Source: a virus
Strand: one strand, 5' to 3'
Virus record (IMG/VR): IMGVR_UViG_3300028548_002056
Location: 1 to 23,717 of that record
Length of the DNA: 23,717 nt
Positions 14,964 to 21,863 of the stretch are shown here, in pieces. Numbering within the stretch: position 1 is the first letter of the stretch; each line of letters opens with the position of its first letter. Below the pieces are notes generated by a model. The model had not been told where the DNA came from and did not search any database. It saw nothing but the letters and a program-made list of their open reading frames with translations. The position numbers and the translations under genes were made by a program.

Positions 14964-16657
14964 ACTGTACATTCTCCTTTTGACGCGTCTACGCCAGCGG
15001 CGGTACGCATGTAGTAAATACCCTTGATGTTCTCATTCATGAAAGCTTCTTGGTGTATTTCCATTATATATTCTTCATCTTCATCTGCTGCAAAGAACAG
15101 GTTGAGCGATTGACCTTGACATATCTTAGGTTGTCTAGCTGCTGCTAGTCTAATAAGTGCCCGTTGGTCTATCTCATACGCTGTCTTAAATACAAGCTTC
15201 TCATGGTCTGTTAACCAATCCAAGTGTTGTACTGAGCCTTGACTATGAAGTGTTAAGTCTTCTACTAAAGCGTCAGTGAATTCACCACGTTCTTTAGCGA
15301 GTCTAAGGAACACAGGATTAACTCTATATAACTCACCTGCTGATGTTGGTTGAACATAGATGTTAGCTACCGTAGGCTCAATGCCTTGTGACACACCACC
15401 ACAAATCAATGCTAGGGTTGTCGTAGGTGCTATCGCTGTTCTATGAGTATTACGTACTCCGTAACCTTTACACCATTCTGGTTCACCAAGTTCCTTCGCC
15501 ATCCATTGTGAGGCTCTTAAAGACTCATCATGAATGTGCTGGAAGATAGTGTTGTTAGTAAAGTGTGCATCCATCGATTCAAACGGTATACTGTTCTGTT
15601 GTAGGTATGTGTGGAAACCACATACACCTAAGCCTAATGCTCGTGACTTCTCTGTAAACCTTACGGTCTTCTCAAAGCCTAACTTGCCCTTAGCTTGTTC
15701 TATGAACTCCTGAGCTATACAGTCAAGAAATACTGTTGCAACGAATACTGCATCTGTGTCCTTCCACTCGTCGAACTTCGCAAGATTCATACTTGCTAGT
15801 ACACACGTAAAGGAGTGGTCAGCATCACTGAACAGATTAATTTCGATACATAAGTTTGAAGCTAATACTTTTAAGTCTAAGTCTTTGTACATCTGTGGAC
15901 TAGCACGATTAACTTTATCTACAAAGAAGAAGTAACCTTTACCAGTTCGCACCTTGATGAACATTGCACGTTTAAGTCTACGAGTCGCATCTTCATCACC
16001 AGCGTTAAGCTTAGCAATGAATTCATCTGTAACAACCCAACCAATGTTTAAGTCGTCATGATGATGTAACAGATAGTCTGCTACTTCGTCGTAGTCTCCA
16101 TGATCCATAGGTAGGTAACCTGCCCATGCTCCACGTCGTGCTGTACCTTGTGCTACCTTACGCATTATATCTACGCAAGACGTTATAACATCAATTACAC
16201 CTGATGCCTTACCACCCACACTAATGCAAGAACCGCGTGGTCTAATGTTACCTAAGTAACTACTAGTACCAAAGCCATTCTTAGTGAGGACGGCAAGCTC
16301 ATGCGCACTCAAGTAAAAGTCACTAATAGAATCGTCTACCAATTGTCCTGAGCAGGACACAGGTGAACCACGTGTGGTACCCATATTTGCTAAGATTGGT
16401 GTTGATAACCCTAAGTGACTTTTGTACATAATATCAAAGAATCTACCTGCCCAACTATCTGACGTGTCAGGCATATGCTTAGCTGCTGCTTCTGCTATAC
16501 GCAAGTAAGTCTCTAGTATAGAGGCATTCTTAATTTGATACTTCTGCTTGAACATCTGCCAACCACCAGTGGTAAACCACTCTGGTACAGCTCCTATCGA
16601 TTGCAACTCCTTCCGTTCAATGGAAAGCTTTTCGTACATCGTTAGTTCTTTTGCCAT
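14954..16657 (-). CDS. nrdA: class I ribonucleoside-diphosphate reductase, alpha subunit
   Basis: Reduces ribonucleotides to deoxyribonucleotides with the NrdB radical subunit. Start chosen at ATG 16657 (AGGA 10 bases upstream), giving 567 residues; the frame extends 7 codons to a TTG without support. Catalytic residues are all present: C102 (PVSCSG), N268-C270-E272 (NLCIE) and C285 (TCVLAS), radical-transfer Tyr pair Y548-Y549 (IYYMRTA) and C-terminal redox Cys pair C563/C566 (ECTVCQ). It lacks the N-terminal ATP-cone of E. coli NrdA (761), so overall activity control by ATP/dATP through that domain is absent. It overlaps the nrdB end by 16 bases. Confidence 0.97.
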   Translation of the reverse strand: MAKELTMYEKLSIERKELQSIGAVPEWFTTGGWQMFKQKYQIKNASILETYLRIAEAAAKHMPDTSDSWAGRFFDIMYKSHLGLSTPILANMGTTRGSPVSCSGQLVDDSISDFYLSAHELAVLTKNGFGTSSYLGNIRPRGSCISVGGKASGVIDVITSCVDIMRKVAQGTARRGAWAGYLPMDHGDYDEVADYLLHHHDDLNIGWVVTDEFIAKLNAGDEDATRRLKRAMFIKVRTGKGYFFFVDKVNRASPQMYKDLDLKVLASNLCIEINLFSDADHSFTCVLASMNLAKFDEWKDTDAVFVATVFLDCIAQEFIEQAKGKLGFEKTVRFTEKSRALGLGVCGFHTYLQQNSIPFESMDAHFTNNTIFQHIHDESLRASQWMAKELGEPEWCKGYGVRNTHRTAIAPTTTLALICGGVSQGIEPTVANIYVQPTSAGELYRVNPVFLRLAKERGEFTDALVEDLTLHSQGSVQHLDWLTDHEKLVFKTAYEIDQRALIRLAAARQPKICQGQSLNLFFAADEDEEYIMEIHQEAFMNENIKGIYYMRTAAGVDASKGECTVCQ

Positions 16658-17628
16658 ATGAACTTTTCCTCGTTCCAATCTTGGTTGTAACTGTTGTCAA
16701 CTCCTGTAAAGAAGTCGCTTAACTTAACCATGTTAATGTTTTGGTAGAACCAGTCTGCAATTGGATTGTCTCCTATTTCAAAGTATGGTCCCATACCTAG
16801 GTTAGTTAGACATATGTTTAATCGGGACTTAACAAATACCTTCAACGATGTCGCTGTGATACCTTCAATGTCACCTTCTGAGAATAACATATCTACTATG
16901 TGTACCTCATGATTATACATCTCTATTGCTACGTCTTGTAGCTTAGATTCCAGGGCCATTATATCAATGTTATGACCTGCTTCTTGTCTCTCTTTAAGTA
17001 GTTGTCTGAACGCCCATGCCCCACCTTCACAGTGAAGGTTCTCGTCCCGTACTGAGTAACCAATACCTCGGACAACGTTCAATAATTTATTCTTTCCACC
17101 CGTTTGAAAATGCTTTAAAAAGGCGAAAGCAGAGTACAAAACAGCGCCCTCAACCATGCTAAAAGCACCAATTGATACTAAGTCATCAAGATTATTTACA
17201 TAACCCTCTACGCATTCCATACGAGCTTTAAGGATAGGGTCATTAACGTAGTCTGTATAGAATTCGTCATTGTCTAGCCTAAGTGCTTTATTTATCTTGT
17301 TATAGAACGGTGCATGTATACCTAGTTCTGTGAAAGCGAATGTTGATGCCATTTGACGTATGTCATGACGTGGGAACATGCGTTTAAAGCGTCCTCCCCA
17401 GTATTCGTTTCCTGCTACTAGTTCATATAGAGTGAATAACTTGAGTGTGGTTATAACACCATGTCGCTCAGGTTCAGACATATATACTTTCATATCCATT
17501 ATATCTTTATCTACTTCTATATGAGATGCTGTCCAAAAGACTTTCTCTTGTGCTTCGGCCATTTCTATAGCTGGTGGGTAGTCAAACGTATAAGCTTCCT
17601 TATAGGTCTGCATCTGTACTTTATCCAT
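16642..17628 (-). CDS. nrdB: class I ribonucleoside-diphosphate reductase, beta subunit
   Basis: Di-metal ferritin-like subunit that generates the radical for NrdA. In 328 residues the probable ligands are E69 (LYELVAGN), E101 and H105 (FTELGIHAPFYNKI), E160 (SMVEGAVLYSAF), E196 and H199 (RDENLHCEGG). Y109 stands at the radical-tyrosine position, four residues after H105 as in E. coli (H118, Y122). Two points differ from E. coli: the first ligand is Glu rather than Asp, and E101 to H105 is four apart rather than three. AGGAGAG precedes the ATG, and a 52-base hairpin lies upstream. NrdB before NrdA, overlapping, implies equal expression. Confidence 0.96.
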   Translation of the reverse strand: MDKVQMQTYKEAYTFDYPPAIEMAEAQEKVFWTASHIEVDKDIMDMKVYMSEPERHGVITTLKLFTLYELVAGNEYWGGRFKRMFPRHDIRQMASTFAFTELGIHAPFYNKINKALRLDNDEFYTDYVNDPILKARMECVEGYVNNLDDLVSIGAFSMVEGAVLYSAFAFLKHFQTGGKNKLLNVVRGIGYSVRDENLHCEGGAWAFRQLLKERQEAGHNIDIMALESKLQDVAIEMYNHEVHIVDMLFSEGDIEGITATSLKVFVKSRLNICLTNLGMGPYFEIGDNPIADWFYQNINMVKLSDFFTGVDNSYNQDWNEEKFIWQKN

Positions 17629-17655
17629 TTACTCTCCTATTAATAGTACGCCTAC

Positions 17656-17707
17656 GGCACAGGTGTAGTATACTGTTTACTAAGTCTAGTTGCTAAACTC
17701 CTGTGCC
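17656..17707 (-). promoter_or_regulatory. long hairpin in the nrdB leader
   Basis: GGCACAGG at 17656-17663 and CCTGTGCC at 17700-17707 form a perfect 8-bp stem around 36 bases that can pair further (TAGTA with TACTA). It fills most of the 93-base gap between the DUF3310 gene and nrdB, the largest gap in this operon. No T-run follows on the minus strand, so a simple terminator is unlikely; an RNase III-type processing site or mRNA stabiliser is a reasonable inference. Confidence 0.55.
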
Positions 17708-17721
17708 ATGACTGTAATAGG

Positions 17722-18261
17722 TTATTTACTATATTGTTCCTGTAAGATACGCTCTAGTACTGAGATAGCTTTACGGATGTCTTCTTCACCATTCTTTAAC
17801 TTGTGGCGGTCAATGTATTTGATAGCTGAGTGCTGTAAACAATCATGTTCACGTGCTAGTGAGAAATCGAATACGTCGTCTTTATCACCGTAGTGAGTAC
17901 CACCTACTTGATCTCCTGGGGCAGTATCTTCTTCTTCAGCACTGGCTGCCCTTAGTATATCTGCTAATTGTACCCCCGGATTGTACCCTGTGATTAATGG
18001 TACTTTTGGGTGGGGGTTAACCTGTGATGGTTTAATAGCAATATGGTTGATTGGTCTTAGTAACTCCCACTGACCAGTATTTAAATGTTCATTGATTTTC
18101 TTTAGTGTCCATTTAGAAGGTTTTAATAAAGAATCTAATCTATTTACTGCTTTTATGATTAATTTATCTGACTCTTCGCAGTCTAAGAAGATTAGTGGGT
18201 TCTTTACGCTAGTTTGGAAGTATACGTTTAATAGATGTTCTTTAGTGTATTTGAAGTTCAT
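17722..18261 (-). CDS. DUF3310-domain protein with N-terminal extension
   Basis: The C-terminal 65 residues have the DUF3310 pattern: DQVGGTHYGDKDDVFDF, then LQHSAIKYIDRHKLKNGEED and IRKAISVLERILQEQY. These phage proteins are often labelled nucleotide kinase-like, but no biochemical role is firmly known to me. The first 115 residues (MNFKYTKEHLLNVYFQTSVK onward) are not recognised and make this longer than stand-alone DUF3310 proteins of about 70-100 residues. GAGGGA precedes the ATG, which overlaps the helicase stop (TAATG). Lying between helicase and nrdB, it probably belongs to nucleotide metabolism or replication. Confidence 0.85.
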   Translation of the reverse strand: MNFKYTKEHLLNVYFQTSVKNPLIFLDCEESDKLIIKAVNRLDSLLKPSKWTLKKINEHLNTGQWELLRPINHIAIKPSQVNPHPKVPLITGYNPGVQLADILRAASAEEEDTAPGDQVGGTHYGDKDDVFDFSLAREHDCLQHSAIKYIDRHKLKNGEEDIRKAISVLERILQEQYSK

Positions 18262-19508
18262 TAGAAGAATCTCCCTCTATCTGCATCGAATGTAATCTCC
18301 TCTCTCAAGTCTGACTTACCTTCGCGCTTTGATTTAGTTTTAGGCATACTTATGCCGCGTTTAGCTTGTAGTAATGGATCGTCTGAAGATCCCAACATTA
18401 TAATTCCATCACAGGCGCCCTGCTTACCCGTTTTTGAGTCCTTCAACATATTCTCTGTTGGGAACATAAGGCCTGCACCCTCATTACTTATCTGAGATGT
18501 AGGGAATACGGGACAGTTGTATATGACTCCGAGTTCTCTGCTCCACTGATACAGTTGTTCGAGTCGTTGATCTTCGCGCAGGTCTTTTCTGGTGGGAAAC
18601 TTAACATTGTCAAGCATATCAATGACGATAGCACCAACATTATCAAGGCCAATGCCATCAAGCACGTCTTCCAGATACGAGTTGTTCTTACCGTGAATGT
18701 CGTATACTCTAACCCTGTCTTTACTTCCCATAACTTTGACATACTCATTAGTGAGTTCTCCGTTGGCTTTTAGCTTAGCTAGTTCACCGTTAGTCATGTT
18801 TAATGTAGACATAATCTGTCTAGACATTATACGTTGTCGTCTTGATTCGTTATTGAACCAGACAACTATCTTGTTGTTAGGCATCTGCTGACACATGCTC
18901 CAGTTAAGGAACGTTAGGAATGAGGTCTTACCCTTACCCGGTCTAGCACATATGATGTATTGGTCACCGCCTTGTATGTTACGATATGTTTCGTTCATAA
19001 CATCTAGAGGCCATAGCATACCATTATCGTCGTCTTCTTCACCTACTGTTGAATCATCTAAGTCAGAGAACTCATGCGATGATGATCGCTCTATTGACTC
19101 TTTAACTTTGGTGGTTATGTTATCAATAGCTAATACTATCTCAATCTCTTCACCTTGTTCGTACTCACTGATTAAGTTGCCTATGTCTGTTGCAAACTCT
19201 AACTCCAGTAGTTGGTTTATAATGTTCTTTTTAACTGACTCTGCAACGTCTGTCTGCATACGGTCAATTAGTTGGTTGTAATAATCGCAGTCACTCTCAC
19301 CCATGCCTTTATGCCATGTTGTGAAGAACATACTACGGAATGCTGGGAAGTCAATTACTGCTTCCTCTGTATTCATTTCAAAGTACTTACGAATGTCGTC
19401 TGTTACAGCCTTAGTTCGTTTGTCTATTGCACTACGTGGGATGTATCGATGTACTTTGTCGAATTGTTCTTTGTATTTAATAATACGTAGTAATGCTAAG
19501 TCAATCAT
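18261..19508 (-). CDS. replicative DNA helicase, DnaB/SF4 type
   Basis: Ring helicase that unwinds the fork, corresponding to the C-terminal half of T7 gp4. The 415 residues have Walker A ARPGKGKTS (188-196, K194), Walker B GAIVIDML (292-299, D297), PTSQISNEGAG (336-346), LKDSKTGKQGACDGIIML (355-372) and the closing FDADRGRFF. The first 170 residues are a helical region ending in an acidic linker (DDSTVGEEDDDNG). Primase is a separate gene upstream, unlike T7. AAGGGGT precedes the ATG, which overlaps the 59-residue gene. Its first 46 bases are repeated twice upstream (see other entries). Confidence 0.95.
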   Translation of the reverse strand: MIDLALLRIIKYKEQFDKVHRYIPRSAIDKRTKAVTDDIRKYFEMNTEEAVIDFPAFRSMFFTTWHKGMGESDCDYYNQLIDRMQTDVAESVKKNIINQLLELEFATDIGNLISEYEQGEEIEIVLAIDNITTKVKESIERSSSHEFSDLDDSTVGEEDDDNGMLWPLDVMNETYRNIQGGDQYIICARPGKGKTSFLTFLNWSMCQQMPNNKIVVWFNNESRRQRIMSRQIMSTLNMTNGELAKLKANGELTNEYVKVMGSKDRVRVYDIHGKNNSYLEDVLDGIGLDNVGAIVIDMLDNVKFPTRKDLREDQRLEQLYQWSRELGVIYNCPVFPTSQISNEGAGLMFPTENMLKDSKTGKQGACDGIIMLGSSDDPLLQAKRGISMPKTKSKREGKSDLREEITFDADRGRFF

Positions 19509-19680
19509 TAATCATACCCCTTAATTTAGCCCTGAGTTCAGTATATTCTTGTACCCATTCTTCCGGTATAGTTTTGAATACTGCCTCATACCGTAACATA
19601 GCCTCTAATAGTAGTACTCTACGTGTATGGTCATGCTCACCCATGGGTATTATACCTAGTGGTGGTTTTGTAGTAGACAT
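19501..19680 (-). CDS. small conserved phage protein (59 aa)
   Basis: A 59-codon frame whose product starts STTKPPLGIIPMGEHDHTRR and contains AMLRYEAVFKTIPEEWVQEY. I recognise the pattern PLGIIP...AMLRY...IPEEWVEEY as a small protein common in tailed phages, function unknown. Its ATG lies inside the short frame carrying the second copy of the helicase start and has AAAGAGATAAAGAA before it; its stop overlaps the helicase ATG by 8 bases. This explains the 8-base overlap and supports translational coupling to the helicase. Confidence 0.85.
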   Translation of the reverse strand: MSTTKPPLGIIPMGEHDHTRRVLLLEAMLRYEAVFKTIPEEWVQEYTELRAKLRGMIND

Positions 19681-19745
19681 TTCTTTATCTCTTTATCTGA
19701 TTGTTCTTTGTATTTAATAATACGAAGTAGTGCTAAATCTATCAT
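19656..19745 (-). pseudogene. second copy of the helicase start, fused to a primase-tail-like end (29 codons)
   Basis: ATG at 19745 directly follows the stop of the 146-residue gene and has GGAG upstream. The product MIDLALLRIIKYKEQ equals the first 15 residues of the helicase, then continues SDKEIKKCLLQNHH, which resembles the primase C-terminus SDKEIRKCL. Over the first 46 bases (19700-19745 against 19463-19508) there are four differences, all synonymous. It stops inside the next gene. It is either a relic of recombination between the helicase start and the primase end or a translated leader peptide. Confidence 0.8.
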
Positions 19746-20186
19746 TTAATACTCCAAATCTACTACATTATGTAACCCATGAGTTCTTGCATCTTCCACA
19801 AACAGTAACTGATCTTTCACATACTCTCTATGTACTTCATAATACCAAGCCTGACCGTACATGTCTAAACGGAACGCTTCTACCTCGGTTACACATACTT
19901 GTGCTTCCTTTAATTGGCCTATCTGATTTTCTATTACAGCTAATTCATCTAAAAACGAGAATCCTCTCCCTGTAGTTACGTGGACACAGTCATGCCAAAA
20001 CCTTAGTAGTATGTTTAAATCTCTTCCCCAATAAGTCTTATCGCAACCAATTGTTGAAATTTTTATATGTTTATCTTGTAGTAACACAGTTGAGTTATTT
20101 TGTTCTGAGTCTACTGTCTCATATGTGTAACCAGCCCCAACATAGCGTTTAGTAATTTTATCTACTGCATCTTGTAATGATTGCAT
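19746..20186 (-). CDS. hypothetical protein with an HDxxH-type motif (146 aa)
   Basis: Not firmly recognised. The middle reads LLRFWHDCVHVTTGRGFSFL, followed by DELAVIENQIGQLKEAQVCV; His-Asp motifs of this kind with a following Gly-Phe-Ser-Phe occur in unassigned phage proteins and may bind metal (H64-D65, H68). The rest is helical (EAFRLDMYGQAWYYEVHREY). AAAGGA lies 7 bases before the ATG. The gene is bounded on both sides by copies of the helicase start (20205-20240 and 19700-19745), so it looks like an inserted unit. Confidence 0.8.
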   Translation of the reverse strand: MQSLQDAVDKITKRYVGAGYTYETVDSEQNNSTVLLQDKHIKISTIGCDKTYWGRDLNILLRFWHDCVHVTTGRGFSFLDELAVIENQIGQLKEAQVCVTEVEAFRLDMYGQAWYYEVHREYVKDQLLFVEDARTHGLHNVVDLEY

Positions 20187-20204
20187 AGTTGTTCCTTTAT
20201 TTCT

Positions 20205-20240
20205 CTATTTGATAATACGTAGTAATGCTAAGTCAATCAT
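20205..20240 (-). pseudogene. third copy of the helicase start (11 codons)
   Basis: ATG at 20240 overlaps the stop of the 57-residue gene (ATGA) and has GAGAAAGG upstream. The frame reads MIDLALLRIIK and stops. Bases are identical to the helicase start for the first 29 positions, with one synonymous change just after. It ends 18 bases before the 146-residue gene. Too short to be a functional protein; likely a recombination footprint or an upstream leader frame. Confidence 0.8.
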
Positions 20241-20410
20241 ACGCAGTTTACCTTTCTCCATTCATGGTTGTTGTAAGCTGCTATGGCGTCGGTGTTGAAA
20301 TTATCTTTGTATATCCGTAGTACACCTTTTGAAGATATTCGAAAGGTACAATTATTGTGTATTGTTTGTTCACCACAACGTAGTTCTACGATTAAGTCAC
20401 TGCTAGGCAT
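20237..20410 (-). CDS. small hypothetical protein (57 aa)
   Basis: Not recognised. ATG at 20410 lies inside the primase 3' end with AAGGAG 8 bases upstream; the stop overlaps the third helicase-start copy (ATGA). The product MPSSDLIVELRCGEQTIHNN continues CTFRISSKGVLRIYKDNFNT and ends EWRKVNCV, a predominantly beta pattern. The ribosome site and coupling on both sides support a real gene. Confidence 0.7.
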   Translation of the reverse strand: MPSSDLIVELRCGEQTIHNNCTFRISSKGVLRIYKDNFNTDAIAAYNNHEWRKVNCV

Positions 20411-21180
20411 TTTCTTATCTCCTTGTCGGAAAGTTCTTTAGGGTCTAAGGGAGTTAGTATATTACTAACTGTTGTTAAAAGACTTAACGTCTTTCTAATT
20501 TTGTATGAGCCTTGGCGGCCTGCTGTGTCGCTGTCAAGCCACGTTGTGACCTCGTTGTATTTACCGAGGTAGGCAGCTTGTGCGGTTGTAATCTTGGTTC
20601 CTAGCATAGAGAATGTTTTTGCACTTCTTCCTACCGCTATCGCTGATAGTATATCTTCTACTATAACTATAGATGTTGCATCATCATGACCTAGTGATTC
20701 GAACATCACGGAGCTTCTATCGAATGCTGGTTGTAAGTACTTAGGCTTTTGCCCTTTATGTAAGGCTCTTGCTTGAAACCAAATTAACTTGTTATCTTTA
20801 TATATAGGCATTATTACTCTTTCTAACTTAGCTGAGTAGCCTATTCTGTACTTTGACCAGAGTGGTTGTGTTATACCTGCTGTATACAGCCATAACCTAC
20901 CTTCTAGTGGTATATCTTCTGTGAAGTCTTTGGGTAGTTTTAACTCTAGGACTTCATTCTCTGCATTGTCGTTCAGTTGCTTTATTCTAGACAGTTCAGC
21001 TAGTGATTGCTTACCTTTGTATTCACTATCGGTAAAGCCGCAGCGGTAGCAATTCACCCAATATGACTTCATTGAATGAGTCACACTTAGCTTCTCGCCA
21101 CTACCACACATTTCGGGGCATATTGTTTGTGTCTTACCGTTTAAGGGTAATTCTTTAGCAATGTCTTTCCAGTTCTTCAT
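20392..21180 (-). CDS. DNA primase (zinc-binding and TOPRIM domains)
   Basis: Makes RNA primers at the fork; equals the N-terminal half of T7 gp4 as a separate gene. Of 262 residues, the N-terminus has a zinc ribbon with Cys pairs in CPEMC and NCYRCGF. The TOPRIM core follows: SIVIVEDILSAIAVGRS with the catalytic Glu, and TTWLDSDTAGRQGSYKIRK with the DxD pair. The frame extends to a TTG at 21195, but GAGGA is about 8 bases before the ATG at 21180 (MKNWKDIAKELPL), so I start there. The C-terminal KELSDKEIRKCLAVT is the donor-like sequence seen in the hybrid frame at 19656-19745. Confidence 0.93.
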   Translation of the reverse strand: MKNWKDIAKELPLNGKTQTICPEMCGSGEKLSVTHSMKSYWVNCYRCGFTDSEYKGKQSLAELSRIKQLNDNAENEVLELKLPKDFTEDIPLEGRLWLYTAGITQPLWSKYRIGYSAKLERVIMPIYKDNKLIWFQARALHKGQKPKYLQPAFDRSSVMFESLGHDDATSIVIVEDILSAIAVGRSAKTFSMLGTKITTAQAAYLGKYNEVTTWLDSDTAGRQGSYKIRKTLSLLTTVSNILTPLDPKELSDKEIRKCLAVT

Positions 21181-21271
21181 CTTCATTATCCTCAAGGAGT
21201 TGACGCATTAGGTCTTGCTCCTCAGGGGTGTATGAAGCAATCATGTCGTTTATGTCTTCTTCAGTTGGCAT
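21155..21271 (-). CDS. small acidic protein upstream of primase (38 aa)
   Basis: A 38-codon frame with an excellent ribosome site (CGGAGG, 7 bases before ATG 21271). The product PTEEDINDMIASYTPEEQDL, then LLEDNEDEELERHC, is highly acidic and helical. It overlaps the primase start by 26 bases and its stop lies within primase, so the two are probably translationally coupled. An acidic peptide next to primase could be a DNA-mimic or partner protein, but nothing proves this. Confidence 0.72.
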   Translation of the reverse strand: MPTEEDINDMIASYTPEEQDLMRQLLEDNEDEELERHC

Positions 21272-21285
21272 TTCTAGCCTCCGTT

Positions 21286-21298
21286 GTTAATGTATTTA
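21286..21298 (-). promoter_or_regulatory. AT-rich direct repeat, copy nearer the primase
   Basis: On the minus strand TAAATACATTAAC, preceded by ACACA, sits 15 bases upstream of the 38-residue gene. The same 13 bases, with similar flanks, occur at 21501-21513. A promoter or RNA-processing signal is possible; the function is inferred only from the repetition and position. Confidence 0.35.
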
Positions 21299-21406
21299 TG
21301 TGTTGTACCCTCATATGCATCAACACCGCTAAGTGAATCATTTCACATATTCCCGTGAGTACTTCGGATAGTAGCCGCTAAGCTGTACAACCATAAATAT
21401 ACTAGT

Positions 21407-21500
21407 TGGTACGGGATGCAGGATTCGAACCTGCCCGTTACACCTAGTGGTGAACACCTCCTTCAATAGAGGCGCGTCTTTCCAGCTCCGCCAATCCCGT
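21407..21500 (-). tRNA. tRNA with long variable arm (Leu/Ser type), CCA encoded
   Basis: Strong tRNA on the minus strand, 94 bases with an encoded ACCA end. Acceptor ACGGGAT/ATCCCGT pairs 7 of 7. A Leu-like D-arm begins TGGCGGAGCTGGAAAG. The variable arm (GTTCACC ACTA GGTGTAAC) is long and well paired with one bulge. The T-arm GCAGG-TTCGAAT-CCTGC is perfect. The anticodon arm is odd: CCTCT and GGAGG leave a 6-base loop ATTGAA, or CCTC and GAGG leave 8 bases. TGA (Ser) is the best anticodon reading, but D-arm and A73 look like Leu. Isotype is therefore uncertain. Confidence 0.85.
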
Positions 21501-21513
21501 GTTAATGTATTTA
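21501..21513 (-). promoter_or_regulatory. AT-rich direct repeat, copy at the tRNA 5' end
   Basis: Second copy of TAAATACATTAAC on the minus strand, directly abutting the first base of the tRNA at 21500. Together with 21286-21298 it brackets the tRNA. The upstream flanks are also alike (ATGC...ACACAT). It may be a promoter or a 5' processing signal. Confidence 0.35.
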
Positions 21514-21863
21514 AATGTGTAGCACCTACGCCTAGGCATGAAGAATCCTCCATGTATCTTTAGTAGCCAACCAAGACTGGTTGCTGCGTTCTACTGTTTC
21601 AATACTACCCTTTAAATATACTAATTTAGCTCCTATTTCCCTGTCACAACGAGGGTTAGACGACAGCAAGTGATGCTATTCTCATGTATAGGTACATCAA
21701 TAGGTTGGCTCCGACCATTCTACTATCATCGTATGGTCTGCGCCCACCTTAGGAGTGGGATTTTACATGTTTGTTATCGTGATGCGATACAGTATACGTA
21801 CACAGCTTCTAACTATTGCAGGTACTACCCAATGACTTACGCTGTGAGGAATTTCACACTTTA
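21514..21863 (-). ncRNA. hairpin-rich non-coding stretch between two tRNA elements
   Basis: About 350 bases without a supported gene. It has consecutive short stems: GACCAT/ATGGTC (about 21713-21738), CCCAC/GTGGG (about 21743-21759), TATCG/CGATA (about 21775-21789) and CTGTC/GACAG (about 21641-21666). Read on the plus strand, the CCCAC/GTGGG stem is followed by ATTTT like a weak terminator. It may be tRNA operon spacer, decayed tRNA genes or a structured RNA. No reading frame has a ribosome site that I can support. Confidence 0.35.

Noticed and set aside
21338-21553. 71-codon minus-strand frame over the tRNA
   Set aside because: It overlaps the well-formed tRNA and has no ribosome site.
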